Shown piece after piece: positions 45,731 through 53,943 of a DNA stretch of 64,000 bases. Source of the stretch: JAEMQF01 sp963775015 (GTDB lineage: Bacteria; Pseudomonadota; Gammaproteobacteria; Burkholderiales; Burkholderiaceae_C). The position numbers and the translations under genes were made by a program. The stretch is from positions 372,001-436,000 of the forward strand of contig CAVZHI010000015.1 of the NCBI GenBank assembly GCA_963775015.1, read 5' to 3'. The notes under the pieces were generated by a model, which saw nothing but the letters and a program-made list of their open reading frames with translations, made no database searches and had not been told where the DNA came from. Numbering within the stretch: the stretch's first letter is position 1; each line of letters opens with the position of its first letter.

Positions 45731-46316
45731 CTACAGGCCCGTCAGGTAATGCGCCAGGTTCTCGATGTCTTTCTCGTTCAGCGTGTTCGCCACGCTCGTC
45801 ATGCTGCTCGCGTCGTTGGTGCGCTTGCGCGTCTTGAAGTCGGAGAGCTGCTTCACGATGTAGTCGAAGTTCTGCCCGGCGACGCGCGGCACTTCGTTCT
45901 GCCCGGCGAAACCGCCGAGGTGGCACATCGTGCAGAGCGTCTCGTCGGCCTTCGCCTTGCCCAGTTTGGCCTTTTCCGGATCGACCTTGAAGTTGAGCGA
46001 CTTCGGCTTCTGCTTCGCGAAGTAGTCGGCGAGCTCACGCAATTCTTCGCGCGACAGGCCCGCGACCATGGGCGACATCTGCGGGTCGCTGCGCCGGCCC
46101 TCCTGGAAGTCGCGCATCTGCAAGTACAGGTAACGCGAGGTCTGGCCGGCAAGAATGGGGTTCACCGGGATCACCGCGTTCCCGCCCGGCCCATGACAAG
46201 CGGCGCAGAGCTCCGCTTTCGCGGGGGTCTGCGCCGGGGTTTGCGCCGGGCTTTGCGGCGACAGCGCCGGCCAGGGCCAGCGCTGCCAAACTGCTTCTCA
46301 GTCCACTCAACCTCAC
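45731..46316 (-). CDS. Di-heme cytochrome c for the PQQ dehydrogenase, with a frameshift
   Basis: Begins with GTG 46316 inside the stop of the dehydrogenase gene (GTGA overlap). The first ~21 residues form a signal peptide (SSLAALALAGAVAA). The frame then breaks at about 46252-46254, where removing one base of an A3 run (minus strand) joins it to SPAQTPAQTPAKAELCAACH. Two heme sites follow: CAACHG and CTMCHLGG, with likely axial Met residues in MSPMVAG and SSMTSVANTL. Rejoined length is about 194 residues. It should accept electrons from the adjacent periplasmic PQQ dehydrogenase and pass them to the respiratory chain. Confidence 0.87.
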
Positions 46317-48052
46317 GGCAGAGCGAACACGATCACCGAGTTGCCGCGCTTGAAGTCGAGCTGGGTGTTGCCACCCGCGGCGACCGCGACATACTGCTTG
46401 CCGCCGACCGTGTACGACACGGCAGGTGCGTTCACGCCGGCGCCGCACTGGTACTCCCAGAGCTTCTTGCCGGTCCTCGCGTCGAAGGCGCGGAACAGGC
46501 CGTTGCCTTCGCCGTTGAACACGAGGTTGCCCGCGGTGGCGAGAACGCCACCGATGAGCGGCTGCTCGGTGTCGAACTTCCACACCATCTTGCCGGTGTC
46601 GATGTTCACCGCCGCCAGGCGACCCCACTGCTTTTCGCCGGCGATGACCTTGAACGCGCCGCCGAGCCAGAGCTTGCCGCCCGGGTACTTGGCTTCTTCG
46701 ACGTGGTACGTCATCGGCTGGTGCAGGTTCGCCGCGTAGGCCAGGCGCGTGTTCGGGTTGAACGCCATCGGGCTCCACTCGACGCCGCCGTTCGCGCCCG
46801 GCAGCATGCGCTCGCCGTCCTTGGTGGGCAGAACCCACATGTTTTCTTGCGGGATCATCGCCTCGCTGTGGCGGATCAGCTCGCCAGTGGCACGGTCATG
46901 CACGTAGATGTGGCCGGTCTTGCCGCCGTGGATCGCGACTTTGCGCATCGCGCCGTCCTTGCCCTTGGCGGTGGTCAGGATCACCGGCGACACGGCGTCG
47001 AGGTCCCACACGTCGTGCGCGATGTACTGGTAGTGCCACTTGTACGTGCCCTTGTTCAGGTCGATCGCGACGATCGAGTTCGTGTACAGGTTGTCGCCCG
47101 GGCGCTCGGCGCCGTAGAGGTCGGGGCTGGGGTTGCCGGCGACAAAAAATACGGTGTTCGTCTCGAGGTCGACTGCCGGGGCCATCCACACGCCGCCGCC
47201 GAGCGTCTTGTAGAAGTCGCCGCCTTTTTCGGCGAGTTGCTTCTTCTCAGCCGCGATGTCGCGCAGCATGTTGCGCCCCGTCGCGTCGTTCACCGCCCAC
47301 ACGCCTTCATGGCCGCGCTCGGGAATGCTGTAGAAGGTCCAGACGAGAGCGCCAGTCTTGGCGTCAAACGCCTTGACGAAACCGCGCACGCCGTACTCGC
47401 CGCCGTTCGTGCCGATCAGCACCTTGCCGCCCACGGCCACCGGCGCCATCGTCTCGGAGTAACCGAGCTCGGGGTCGGCGATCTGCGTCGCCCACAGCAC
47501 CTTGCCCGTCTTCGCGTCGAGCGAAACAAGCTTGGCATCGAGCGTCCCCATGAACAGCTGGCCGTCCAGGATCGCGACGCCGCGGTTGTTCGGGCCGCAG
47601 CAATAGGTGGTGACGGGACCTTGTTTGTGCTTGTAGTGCCAGAACTCCTTGCCCGTCGCGGCGTCGATCGCGTACACATGGTTGTACGAGGTCGTCAGGT
47701 ACATGATGCCGTCGACGACGATCGGCGCGGTTTCCATCGACTCCAGGACTTCGGTCTGGAAGATGAAGGCCGGCTTCAGCTTGGCGACGTTCTCGCTGTT
47801 GATCTGCGCCGCCGGGTAGTAGCGCGTCTGCTCGTAGCTGCCGTTGCTGTGCAGGAAGTTGGCGCCGTCCTTCGCGGCGGCGCTGAGGCGCGCCTGCGGC
47901 ACCGAAATATTCTTCGGCACCGGCGAGCCCGCGGCCGAGGTCTGGCCCGAAACTTCCTGGGCGAGCGCTGCGGAGCTGGCGAAGATCAAGCCGCACGCCA
48001 GGGCCGAGAGCACCGGAATCGATCGACGAAACTTGCTTGTATGACTGTGCAT
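46313..48052 (-). CDS. PQQ-dependent (quinoprotein) alcohol dehydrogenase
   Basis: 579 residues. A signal peptide (VLSALACGLIFASSAALA) sends it to the periplasm. An eight-bladed propeller follows with PQQ features: the adjacent-cysteine pair Cys151-Cys152 in TYCCGPNNRG, SPDLYGAERPGDNLYTNSIV, and the catalytic Asp 350 in HDVWDLDAV. The residue two after it is also Asp (352), a spacing which in XoxF/PedH-type enzymes marks lanthanide rather than calcium use. There is no fused heme domain; the separate cytochrome c gene downstream overlaps by 4 bases. Substrate is probably an alcohol or aldehyde. The Ped-type ABC genes nearby belong to the same physiological theme. Confidence 0.92.
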   Translation of the reverse strand: MHSHTSKFRRSIPVLSALACGLIFASSAALAQEVSGQTSAAGSPVPKNISVPQARLSAAAKDGANFLHSNGSYEQTRYYPAAQINSENVAKLKPAFIFQTEVLESMETAPIVVDGIMYLTTSYNHVYAIDAATGKEFWHYKHKQGPVTTYCCGPNNRGVAILDGQLFMGTLDAKLVSLDAKTGKVLWATQIADPELGYSETMAPVAVGGKVLIGTNGGEYGVRGFVKAFDAKTGALVWTFYSIPERGHEGVWAVNDATGRNMLRDIAAEKKQLAEKGGDFYKTLGGGVWMAPAVDLETNTVFFVAGNPSPDLYGAERPGDNLYTNSIVAIDLNKGTYKWHYQYIAHDVWDLDAVSPVILTTAKGKDGAMRKVAIHGGKTGHIYVHDRATGELIRHSEAMIPQENMWVLPTKDGERMLPGANGGVEWSPMAFNPNTRLAYAANLHQPMTYHVEEAKYPGGKLWLGGAFKVIAGEKQWGRLAAVNIDTGKMVWKFDTEQPLIGGVLATAGNLVFNGEGNGLFRAFDARTGKKLWEYQCGAGVNAPAVSYTVGGKQYVAVAAGGNTQLDFKRGNSVIVFALP

Positions 48053-48237
48053 ACTGGGTCTCCTGAGTTGTTTGCCTTGTCTGAACCAGGCTGCGCGGCG
48101 GCCGCGCCCGCCTTGGCCCCGAGTGAAACTGCGGATGGGTGCAGGCTCCCTCTGGCGCGAGAATATAGAACAAAAGCCGGTCGCCTGACCAGCCTCGTGT
48201 TGTTTTGCGCTCGCTCGCTCACTGAGGATTTACCCCG

Positions 48238-48915
48238 ATGATGATTCGCCGCCGACCCGTTTTTCATTCATTTCTCTGGGGCCGCGCCCTGTTGCTGCTG
48301 GCGCTTGTCCTGCCGGCAGCCGCGTTCGCCCAGGCGTCACCGCACATGAGCCTGAACGCGCAGCTGCTCGTCGGCGCGCGCCAGAACGACCTGGCGCTCG
48401 TGGACCGGGTTCTCGCCAAGGGCGCGGCGCCGAACGCGCGCAACCGCCTGGGCAAGACCGCACTGCTGATCGCGTCCGAAAAAGGCAATCTGCTGCTGGC
48501 GCAGCGCATGCTGGAGGCGAGTGCCGACGTGAACCTCGCTTCGCTCGAAGGCGTGACGCCGCTCATGGCCGCGTGTTACGGCGGCCACGCCGAACTCGTG
48601 CGGCGCCTGCTCGCCAAAGGCGCACGAACCGACCCGCTCGACCGGATGCACAAGCCGGCGATCATCTACGCCGCGGCCCAGGGCCACGCCGACGCGATCG
48701 ACGCGCTGCTCGACGCCGGCGTCGACGCGAACGCGACCTACGAGAACCAGCTCAGCGCGCTGATGTGGGCCGCCGGCCAGGGCCACACCGAAGTCGTGCA
48801 GCGCCTCGTGAAGCGCGGCGCGAAGGTCGACGCGCGCGACAACCGCGGCCTCTCCGCGCTCGACATGGCGCGCCGCGAAGGGCACTCGGCGGTGGCGGCG
48901 CTGCTTGGCGCCTGA
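48238..48915 (+). CDS. Secreted ankyrin-repeat protein
   Basis: 225 residues. A signal peptide (LLLLALVLPAAAFAQA) precedes five or six ankyrin repeats, for example GKTALLIASEKGNLLLAQRM, GVTPLMAACYGGHAELVRRL, ALMWAAGQGHTEVVQRLVKR and GLSALDMARREGHSAVAALL. The repeats form a protein-binding solenoid, here in the periplasm. Such proteins accompany periplasmic enzymes such as catalases or dehydrogenases in proteobacteria. It diverges from the PQQ dehydrogenase with 185 bases between starts, so the two may share regulation. Partner unknown. Confidence 0.88.
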   Translation: MMIRRRPVFHSFLWGRALLLLALVLPAAAFAQASPHMSLNAQLLVGARQNDLALVDRVLAKGAAPNARNRLGKTALLIASEKGNLLLAQRMLEASADVNLASLEGVTPLMAACYGGHAELVRRLLAKGARTDPLDRMHKPAIIYAAAQGHADAIDALLDAGVDANATYENQLSALMWAAGQGHTEVVQRLVKRGAKVDARDNRGLSALDMARREGHSAVAALLGA

Positions 48916-48924
48916 GCGTGTTTT

Positions 48925-49042
48925 GTCATCCCGGCGCAAGCCGGGATCCACCGCTTGATCGTTCACCGGCCAATGGATCCCGGCTTTCGCCGGGATGACG
49001 CTTACCACCGCCGGGATGACGTCTACCACCGCCGGGATGATG
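48925..49042. repeat. REP-like element with a short 21-bp tandem tail
   Basis: Full copy of the dispersed element: GTCATCCCGGCGCAAGCCGG, a spacer, then TGGATCCCGGCTTTCGCCGG and GATGAC. The right end is followed by extra tandem copies of a 21-bp unit (48992-49012, 49013-49033, partial to 49040) based on GGGATGACG and TACCACCGCC. It lies between converging genes, where such hairpins often act as terminators or mRNA stabilisers. Confidence 0.85.
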
Positions 49043-49048
49043 GTTTGC

Positions 49049-50035
49049 CTACCCGGGCGCGCGCGCCAGCCCGAGCCGCTCGACGATGATCCGTTCCTTG
49101 ACAAACGCGTCGCGGCACGCTTGCGCATAGTCGGCCGGGCCGAGGTAAGCAGGCTCTTGGTCGTACTTCGCGATCTCGGCGACAAACGCCGGGTCGAACA
49201 GCGCCTTCTTGAACGCGTCGTGCAACGTCTCGCGCACCGCGTTCGGCAGCGCGCGCGGGCCGCCGAGGCCGAACGGCGACATCGCGACGATGTCAAAGCC
49301 GAGTTCGCGCAGGGTCGGCGCGTGCGGCCAGCGTTTCGAGCGCTGCGCGGCGAATGTCGCGAGCAGGCGCAGTCTGCCGGCTTCGACGGCCGGGCCGAAA
49401 CCGGTCGAGTTGACGCCCGCCATCACCTGACCCGCGCTGATCGCGTTCAACTGTTCCGCGGTTCCCTTGTACGGCACGTGGATGTACTTCAGGCCGCGCT
49501 GCGTGAAGAGTTCTTCGAGCACGACATGCGGCGTTGTCCCGACGCCGTTCGTCGCGATGCTCAGCTCGCCGGGCTTGGCGCGGGCGAAGGCAAACAAATC
49601 CTCCAGACTGCGAAACGGGCTCGACGCGCTGGCGAGAACGCCGAACGTCGTGCCGGAAATCTGGATGATCGGCGTCACGTCGCGGATCGGGTCCCAGAGA
49701 ACACGCTGCGTGTGCGGGGCGCGGAAGACCGTTTGCGGCAGTTGCGCGATCGTGTAGCCGTCGGGTTCGGCCTGCTGCAGGATCGGCATCGCGAGCGTGC
49801 CGCCGGCGCCGCCGCGGTTGTCGACGAGCACCTTCTGGCCGAGCGTTTGGCCCGCGAGTTCGGCGAGCAGGCGCAACGAGATATCGGTCGCTCCTCCTGC
49901 GGGCCAGGGAACCCAAAGCGTGATCGGCCGCGACGGGAAGGCGTCGGCGGCGCGCCCCGATCCCGGGGGCAGTGCGAGGAAAGCGGCGCTGCCGAAAACG
50001 ATGCGCCGGCGCGCGATTCGGCTGCTCGTTGTCAT
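49049..50035 (-). CDS. Bug/TctC family periplasmic solute-binding protein
   Basis: 328 residues. A Tat-like signal (RIARRRIVFGSAAFLALP) precedes the mature start at about residue 30. Family hallmarks: PSRPITLWVPWPAGGATDIS, VDNRGGAGGTLAM, PDGYTIAQLP and LKYIHVPYKGTAEQLNAISA. Bug proteins bind carboxylates and other small organics. This one overlaps the ABC permease stop by 4 bases (ATGA), so it is co-translated with the Ped-type transporter rather than with tripartite tctAB partners, which are absent. It could be an orphan sensor or binding protein for that pathway. Confidence 0.9.
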   Translation of the reverse strand: MTTSSRIARRRIVFGSAAFLALPPGSGRAADAFPSRPITLWVPWPAGGATDISLRLLAELAGQTLGQKVLVDNRGGAGGTLAMPILQQAEPDGYTIAQLPQTVFRAPHTQRVLWDPIRDVTPIIQISGTTFGVLASASSPFRSLEDLFAFARAKPGELSIATNGVGTTPHVVLEELFTQRGLKYIHVPYKGTAEQLNAISAGQVMAGVNSTGFGPAVEAGRLRLLATFAAQRSKRWPHAPTLRELGFDIVAMSPFGLGGPRALPNAVRETLHDAFKKALFDPAFVAEIAKYDQEPAYLGPADYAQACRDAFVKERIIVERLGLARAPG

Positions 50036-50892
50036 CCGGGTGGCCCCTTCTTGGCCAACCCACCGAAGCCGCGCTGCGGGTCATAACCCCAGCACGACAA
50101 CGTGAAGAAGGTGAGCAGGCAGCCCAGAACGACCCACGGCGCGATGCCGGGATCCTTGGCGTAGGCGGCGAAGCGGATCCACTCGATCGCGTAAGTGAAC
50201 GGATTCGCCCGCGCCAGCCAATACACCCATTCGGCGCCCGACTCCTCGAGTTTCCACAAGGGGTAGAGCGCGGTCGAGATGAAGTACATCGGGAAGATCA
50301 CGAAGTTCATCGTGCCGGCAAAGTTCTCGAGTTGCTTGATGTGCACCGACAGCAGCAGCCCGAGCGCGCCGAGCATCAGCGCGCCGCACACGAGCGCGAA
50401 GAGGGCGTGAAGTCCGGCGAGCGACAGCAGCGGCAGCGTCGTTCCGAGCAGCGCGGCGACGAGCACGAATGCGAGCGCCTGCAACACCGACAGCAGCGCC
50501 GTCGCGCAGAGTTTGCAGAACAACAACCACGGCCGCGGCAGCGGCGCAGTGAGCAACAGCCGCATCAGTCCCATCTCGCGGTCGTAGACCATCGCGAGCG
50601 AGGACTGCATGCCGTTGAAGAGCAGCACCATGCCAATGAGCCCCGGCGCGATGTACACGTCATAAGAAATATAGGTGTCGTACGGTTCGACGATCGCGAC
50701 GCCGAACACGTTGCGAAAGCCTGCCGCGAACACGGCGAGCCAGAGCAGCGGGCGCACCAGCGCGGACACCAGGCGCCCGGTCTGCTGCGAGAACTTGAAG
50801 AGTTCGCGCAGCACGATCGCGCGCAGCGCTTGCAGCGCGTGGGCCGCACCGTGGCGCGGGGTACCGCTCGCCGTCAGCGAGGTCGAATTCAA
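50032..50892 (-). CDS. ABC-2 type permease, PQQ-dependent alcohol system (PedC-like)
   Basis: 286 residues if started at TTG 50892, which has AAGGTG about 6 bases upstream and overlaps the preceding stop; a GTG at 50907 is an alternative. Six membrane segments and the ABC-2 fold are clear: IVLRELFKFSQQTGRLVSAL, GLIGMVLLFNGMQSSLAMVY, REMGLMRLLLTAPLPRPWLL and MYFISTALYPLWKLEESGAE. It matches the permease of the ABC set that accompanies PQQ alcohol dehydrogenases. Whether the set imports or exports is not established. Coupled to its neighbours on both sides. Confidence 0.87.
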   Translation of the reverse strand: MNSTSLTASGTPRHGAAHALQALRAIVLRELFKFSQQTGRLVSALVRPLLWLAVFAAGFRNVFGVAIVEPYDTYISYDVYIAPGLIGMVLLFNGMQSSLAMVYDREMGLMRLLLTAPLPRPWLLFCKLCATALLSVLQALAFVLVAALLGTTLPLLSLAGLHALFALVCGALMLGALGLLLSVHIKQLENFAGTMNFVIFPMYFISTALYPLWKLEESGAEWVYWLARANPFTYAIEWIRFAAYAKDPGIAPWVVLGCLLTFFTLSCWGYDPQRGFGGLAKKGPPG

Positions 50893-52052
50893 CGTGTCAC
50901 CTTGCACAACTTCTCCGGCGCGTCGGCGCCGAGCGTATCGAGCAAGTCGCTCGGGTGCAGCATGCCTTCGACCGGCGCCGTCGCGATCACACCCTGGCCG
51001 TCGCTCAGCACGAGCGGCTGGCGCAACTGGCCGTCCCAGGCGCGAAAACTCATCAAGGTTCCTTTCGAGCCGTCGAGCGGCGTTTTCGCGAGCGAACTCG
51101 TCCACGCCGAGCGCGGGCCCTTCGGGAACGCCGTGACCGCGGCGACGAGCGCCTTGCCCGCCATCCACGCCGCCCAGTCCTGCGCCGTCATCGCGCGTTT
51201 CGTCGCCTTCGCAAAGCGCCGCACGACTTGCGGCGCGCCGTAGCGCTCGAACTGCGCGTGCCACGCCAAGGCAACCAGTCCGGCGTCGCCGACCACAGGG
51301 CGCGGCAGCACGGTGCGATACGGCAGGCCGCGCGCGAACTCGCCGTCGCTGTCGATCACCCAGACCGCGTCGTAGGCGGCGCCCGCGGTCAGCAGCAGCG
51401 GGTTCGCGAGATCGCGTTCGCGCGGGTCGGCGGAGAGCTTGAACGGCTTGCTGCCCACGACCTGCAGGCCGTAGCGCTTCAGCGACGCCTGGACCGTTGC
51501 TGCGCGTTGCTGGTCGGGCGGCGACGCGCCCGTCAACAGCAGCAGCTTGCTCCACTTGCGCGCGACCAGCGTTTGCGCCAGCGCGTCGGCGCGCATGCGT
51601 TCGCTCGGAATCAGGTGCCACAGGTTCGCCCGGCAGTCCTGCTGGCGCAGGCTGTCCGCGGCTTCGCTGAGGTTGAGCACCGGCAGCTTCACGGCGTCGG
51701 CCACTGAAAGTGTCCACGCCGCGTTCAAGTCGGTCAACAGCACCGCGGCGCCGGATTTTTCGGCGGCGATCGCCGCCGCGCGCGCGGCGTCCAGCGTCGC
51801 GACCGGCTTGCTGTCGATCACCACCGCGGCGCCGCTGGCTTCCAGTTCGAGCTGGTTCTCGTCGACCGCCATGTGCAGCGCGTCGGAAAGCAGCCCGCCG
51901 GGGTGGCCGAGGTAGGCGCGCTCCAGGCGGGTGCGTTCCAGGCGTGGGTCGTCCTGCACCGCGAGCAAAGTTGCGTTCAGCGTCGCGCCTTGCGCTGACG
52001 AGAGTGCAGTCAGCGCGAGCAGCAGCAGCGGGGCGAAGCGCGGAGTCGGCAT
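50889..52052 (-). CDS. ABC substrate-binding protein, PQQ alcohol dehydrogenase system
   Basis: 387 residues with a signal peptide (FAPLLLLALTALSSAQGA). The body is a type I periplasmic-binding fold related to branched-chain amino acid receptors: VLLTDLNAAWTLSVADAVKL, LPVLNLSEAADSLRQQDCRA, WSKLLLLTGASPPDQQRAAT and AYDAVWVIDSDGEFARGLPY. This variant is the one found with PQQ alcohol dehydrogenases and beta-propeller proteins. The ligand is not known. It sits 6 bases after the beta-propeller gene and overlaps the permease start. Confidence 0.87.
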   Translation of the reverse strand: MPTPRFAPLLLLALTALSSAQGATLNATLLAVQDDPRLERTRLERAYLGHPGGLLSDALHMAVDENQLELEASGAAVVIDSKPVATLDAARAAAIAAEKSGAAVLLTDLNAAWTLSVADAVKLPVLNLSEAADSLRQQDCRANLWHLIPSERMRADALAQTLVARKWSKLLLLTGASPPDQQRAATVQASLKRYGLQVVGSKPFKLSADPRERDLANPLLLTAGAAYDAVWVIDSDGEFARGLPYRTVLPRPVVGDAGLVALAWHAQFERYGAPQVVRRFAKATKRAMTAQDWAAWMAGKALVAAVTAFPKGPRSAWTSSLAKTPLDGSKGTLMSFRAWDGQLRQPLVLSDGQGVIATAPVEGMLHPSDLLDTLGADAPEKLCKVTR

Positions 52053-52058
52053 GCGGCG

Positions 52059-53030
52059 CTATTCAACGATCACGACGCCGTACGGCACGCGCCCGACCGG
52101 AATGCTCTTCAGCGCTTTTGCCGCCGCGACGTCGATCTGCGTCACGTCGTCGCTCAGGCCGTTCACGACGAAGAGTTTCGCTTCGGCCTTGTCCAGCATC
52201 ACGTTCCAGGGCCGCTTGCCGACGAGAACCGTGTGTGTGACCTTGCGCGATCCGACGTCGATGAAGGCGACATGGTTCGCGCGGCCCAGGGCAACAAAGG
52301 CACGCTTGCCGTCGCGCGTGATCTGGATTCCGACCGGCGTGATGTCGGCGGGGCGCGCGCCCTTGACTTCGAACTTGATGCTTGCGAGCACCGCATGATC
52401 GGCGGTGGCGACGATGCTCACGCTCGCGTCGAGCTCGTTCGTCACCCACAGCTCCTTGCCGTCGGGCGTGAGCGCCATGCGGCGCGGGCGTTTGCCGACC
52501 TTGATGTTCTTCACCACCTTCGCCGTCGCGGTGTCGATCGCGTGCACCATGCTCGCGACTTCGGACGTCACGTACACCATCTTGCCGTCGGCGCTGACTT
52601 TCACGCCTTCGGGCTCCTTGCCGACCTTCACCGTCTTCTGCGTCTTGCCGGTCGCGGCGTCGACGAACGCGAGCTCGCCTTCGTCTTCGTTCGAGACGTA
52701 AATGGTTTTGCCGTCGGGGGAGATGTCGAACGCCTCGGGTTCCTTGCCGAGCGGGATGCGGCGCAGCGACTTGCCGCTCAAAGGGTCGATGATGTCGGCG
52801 GCGTTCGAATCGGTGCACGCGACCATGATCTTCGCGTCCGGCGTCATCTGCACATGGCGCGCGCGCTTGCAGGTCGCGATCACGCCCTTCACGGTGAGCG
52901 TGGCCAGGTCGATCAGCGTCAGCGAGTGGTCTTTTTCGCTCGACACATAAGCCGTTCCCTGGGCCGGCGCGGTGCCGCTGGCGACGACGATGGCGATGGC
53001 CAGCAGGGCGCGTGATGAATATCGGAACAC
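52059..53030 (-). CDS. YVTN-type beta-propeller protein of the PQQ catabolic system
   Basis: 323 residues from a GTG at 53030, with AAGGAG 8 bases upstream. A signal peptide (ALLAIAIVVASGTAPAQG) is followed by six or seven YVTN-like repeats: AYVSSEKDHSLTLIDLATL, DISPDGKTIYVSNEDEGELA, KVSADGKMVYVTSEVASMVH and LTPDGKELWVTNELDASVSI. It is a periplasmic propeller of the type repeatedly found beside PQQ alcohol dehydrogenase ABC genes. Function is unproven; it might bind the cofactor, the dehydrogenase or the binding protein. Confidence 0.9.
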   Translation of the reverse strand: MFRYSSRALLAIAIVVASGTAPAQGTAYVSSEKDHSLTLIDLATLTVKGVIATCKRARHVQMTPDAKIMVACTDSNAADIIDPLSGKSLRRIPLGKEPEAFDISPDGKTIYVSNEDEGELAFVDAATGKTQKTVKVGKEPEGVKVSADGKMVYVTSEVASMVHAIDTATAKVVKNIKVGKRPRRMALTPDGKELWVTNELDASVSIVATADHAVLASIKFEVKGARPADITPVGIQITRDGKRAFVALGRANHVAFIDVGSRKVTHTVLVGKRPWNVMLDKAEAKLFVVNGLSDDVTQIDVAAAKALKSIPVGRVPYGVVIVE

Positions 53031-53067
53031 AGTGGCGTCTCCTTCGGGTGGTGCAACGAATGAATCT

Positions 53068-53781
53068 TCAGCTCGTCCGCTTGATGAAACCGGCTTCGAG
53101 TGTCGCCTCGCCGAGCATCTGGGTCACTTCGGCAGGGCTGCCGTCGGCGAGCAGGCTGCCCTGGTGCAGCACGAGCACGCGGTCTGCGCCTTGCGCTTCT
53201 TCGACGAGGTGCGTCGCCCAGAGAACGCTCAAGGCGCGCTCGCGAACGTCGGCGTGCAACGTGGCGAGCAGGTCGCGGCGCGACTTCGGGTCCAGGCCGA
53301 CCGTCGCTTCGTCCATCAGCAGCACCGGCGGCTCGTGCAGGTTCGCGCGCACGAGTTCCACCTTGCGCCGGTTGCCGCCCGAGAGCTCGCGCGCCTTGCG
53401 GTCCAGGTCGGCGGCGATCCCCAGGCGCGCACAACCGGCATCGATGCGCTCCCGCGCAAGCTTGCGCGGCAGGCCTTGCAAGTCGGCCTGGAACAACAGG
53501 TTGCGCCGCACGCTCAAGTCCATGTCGAGCGAAATCTGCTGGAACACGACGCCGAGCTGGCGCAGCGCCTGGGTGGGCGCGCTGCGCAGCGAGTGACCGG
53601 CGATCTCGACGCTGCCTTCGTCGGCGGCGAAGAGTCCCGTCAGCACCTGGAACAGCGTCGACTTGCCCGCGCCGTTGGGCCCGAGCAGGGCGACGAACTG
53701 ACCGCGTGGCACGGCAAACGACAGCGCCTTCAGCGCGACGCGCGTGCCGTAGCGTTTGCTCAGGTTCTGGATTCGCAGCAT
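53068..53781 (-). CDS. ABC ATPase, PQQ alcohol dehydrogenase system
   Basis: 237 residues from the ATG at 53781; a TTG one codon earlier is possible. Walker A GPNGAGKSTLFQVL (near residue 36), Q-loop LGVVFQQISLDMDLSVRRNL, signature ELSGGNRRKVELV and Walker B PVLLMDEATVGLD are all present. It powers the permease at 50032-50892. It is the first gene of the set ATPase, propeller, binding protein, permease, Bug protein. Confidence 0.92.
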   Translation of the reverse strand: MLRIQNLSKRYGTRVALKALSFAVPRGQFVALLGPNGAGKSTLFQVLTGLFAADEGSVEIAGHSLRSAPTQALRQLGVVFQQISLDMDLSVRRNLLFQADLQGLPRKLARERIDAGCARLGIAADLDRKARELSGGNRRKVELVRANLHEPPVLLMDEATVGLDPKSRRDLLATLHADVRERALSVLWATHLVEEAQGADRVLVLHQGSLLADGSPAEVTQMLGEATLEAGFIKRTS

Positions 53782-53943
53782 CAATGAAGGCGTCGGTTGC
53801 GGTGAGGGTGGCGCAAGCCGGCGATTCTCGCCGCCCGCGCTATGCTCGCCGCTCAGGGAAAGTGCGCGCGGGGCCTTTTCCTGAATTTCATGAAGTGCAC
53901 GCGGGCCCGCCCCAGCGTGGCAGGTGGATCGCGCGGCCCACGC

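Noticed and set aside
45749..48241. An 830-residue plus-strand protein opposite the PQQ dehydrogenase
   Set aside because: It is the antisense shadow of the dehydrogenase and cytochrome genes, rich in Arg/His/Val with no family motif.
48925..49042. CRISPR-like array
   Set aside because: The 21-bp units are tandem without unique spacers and arise from the end of a REP palindrome; no cas genes are present.
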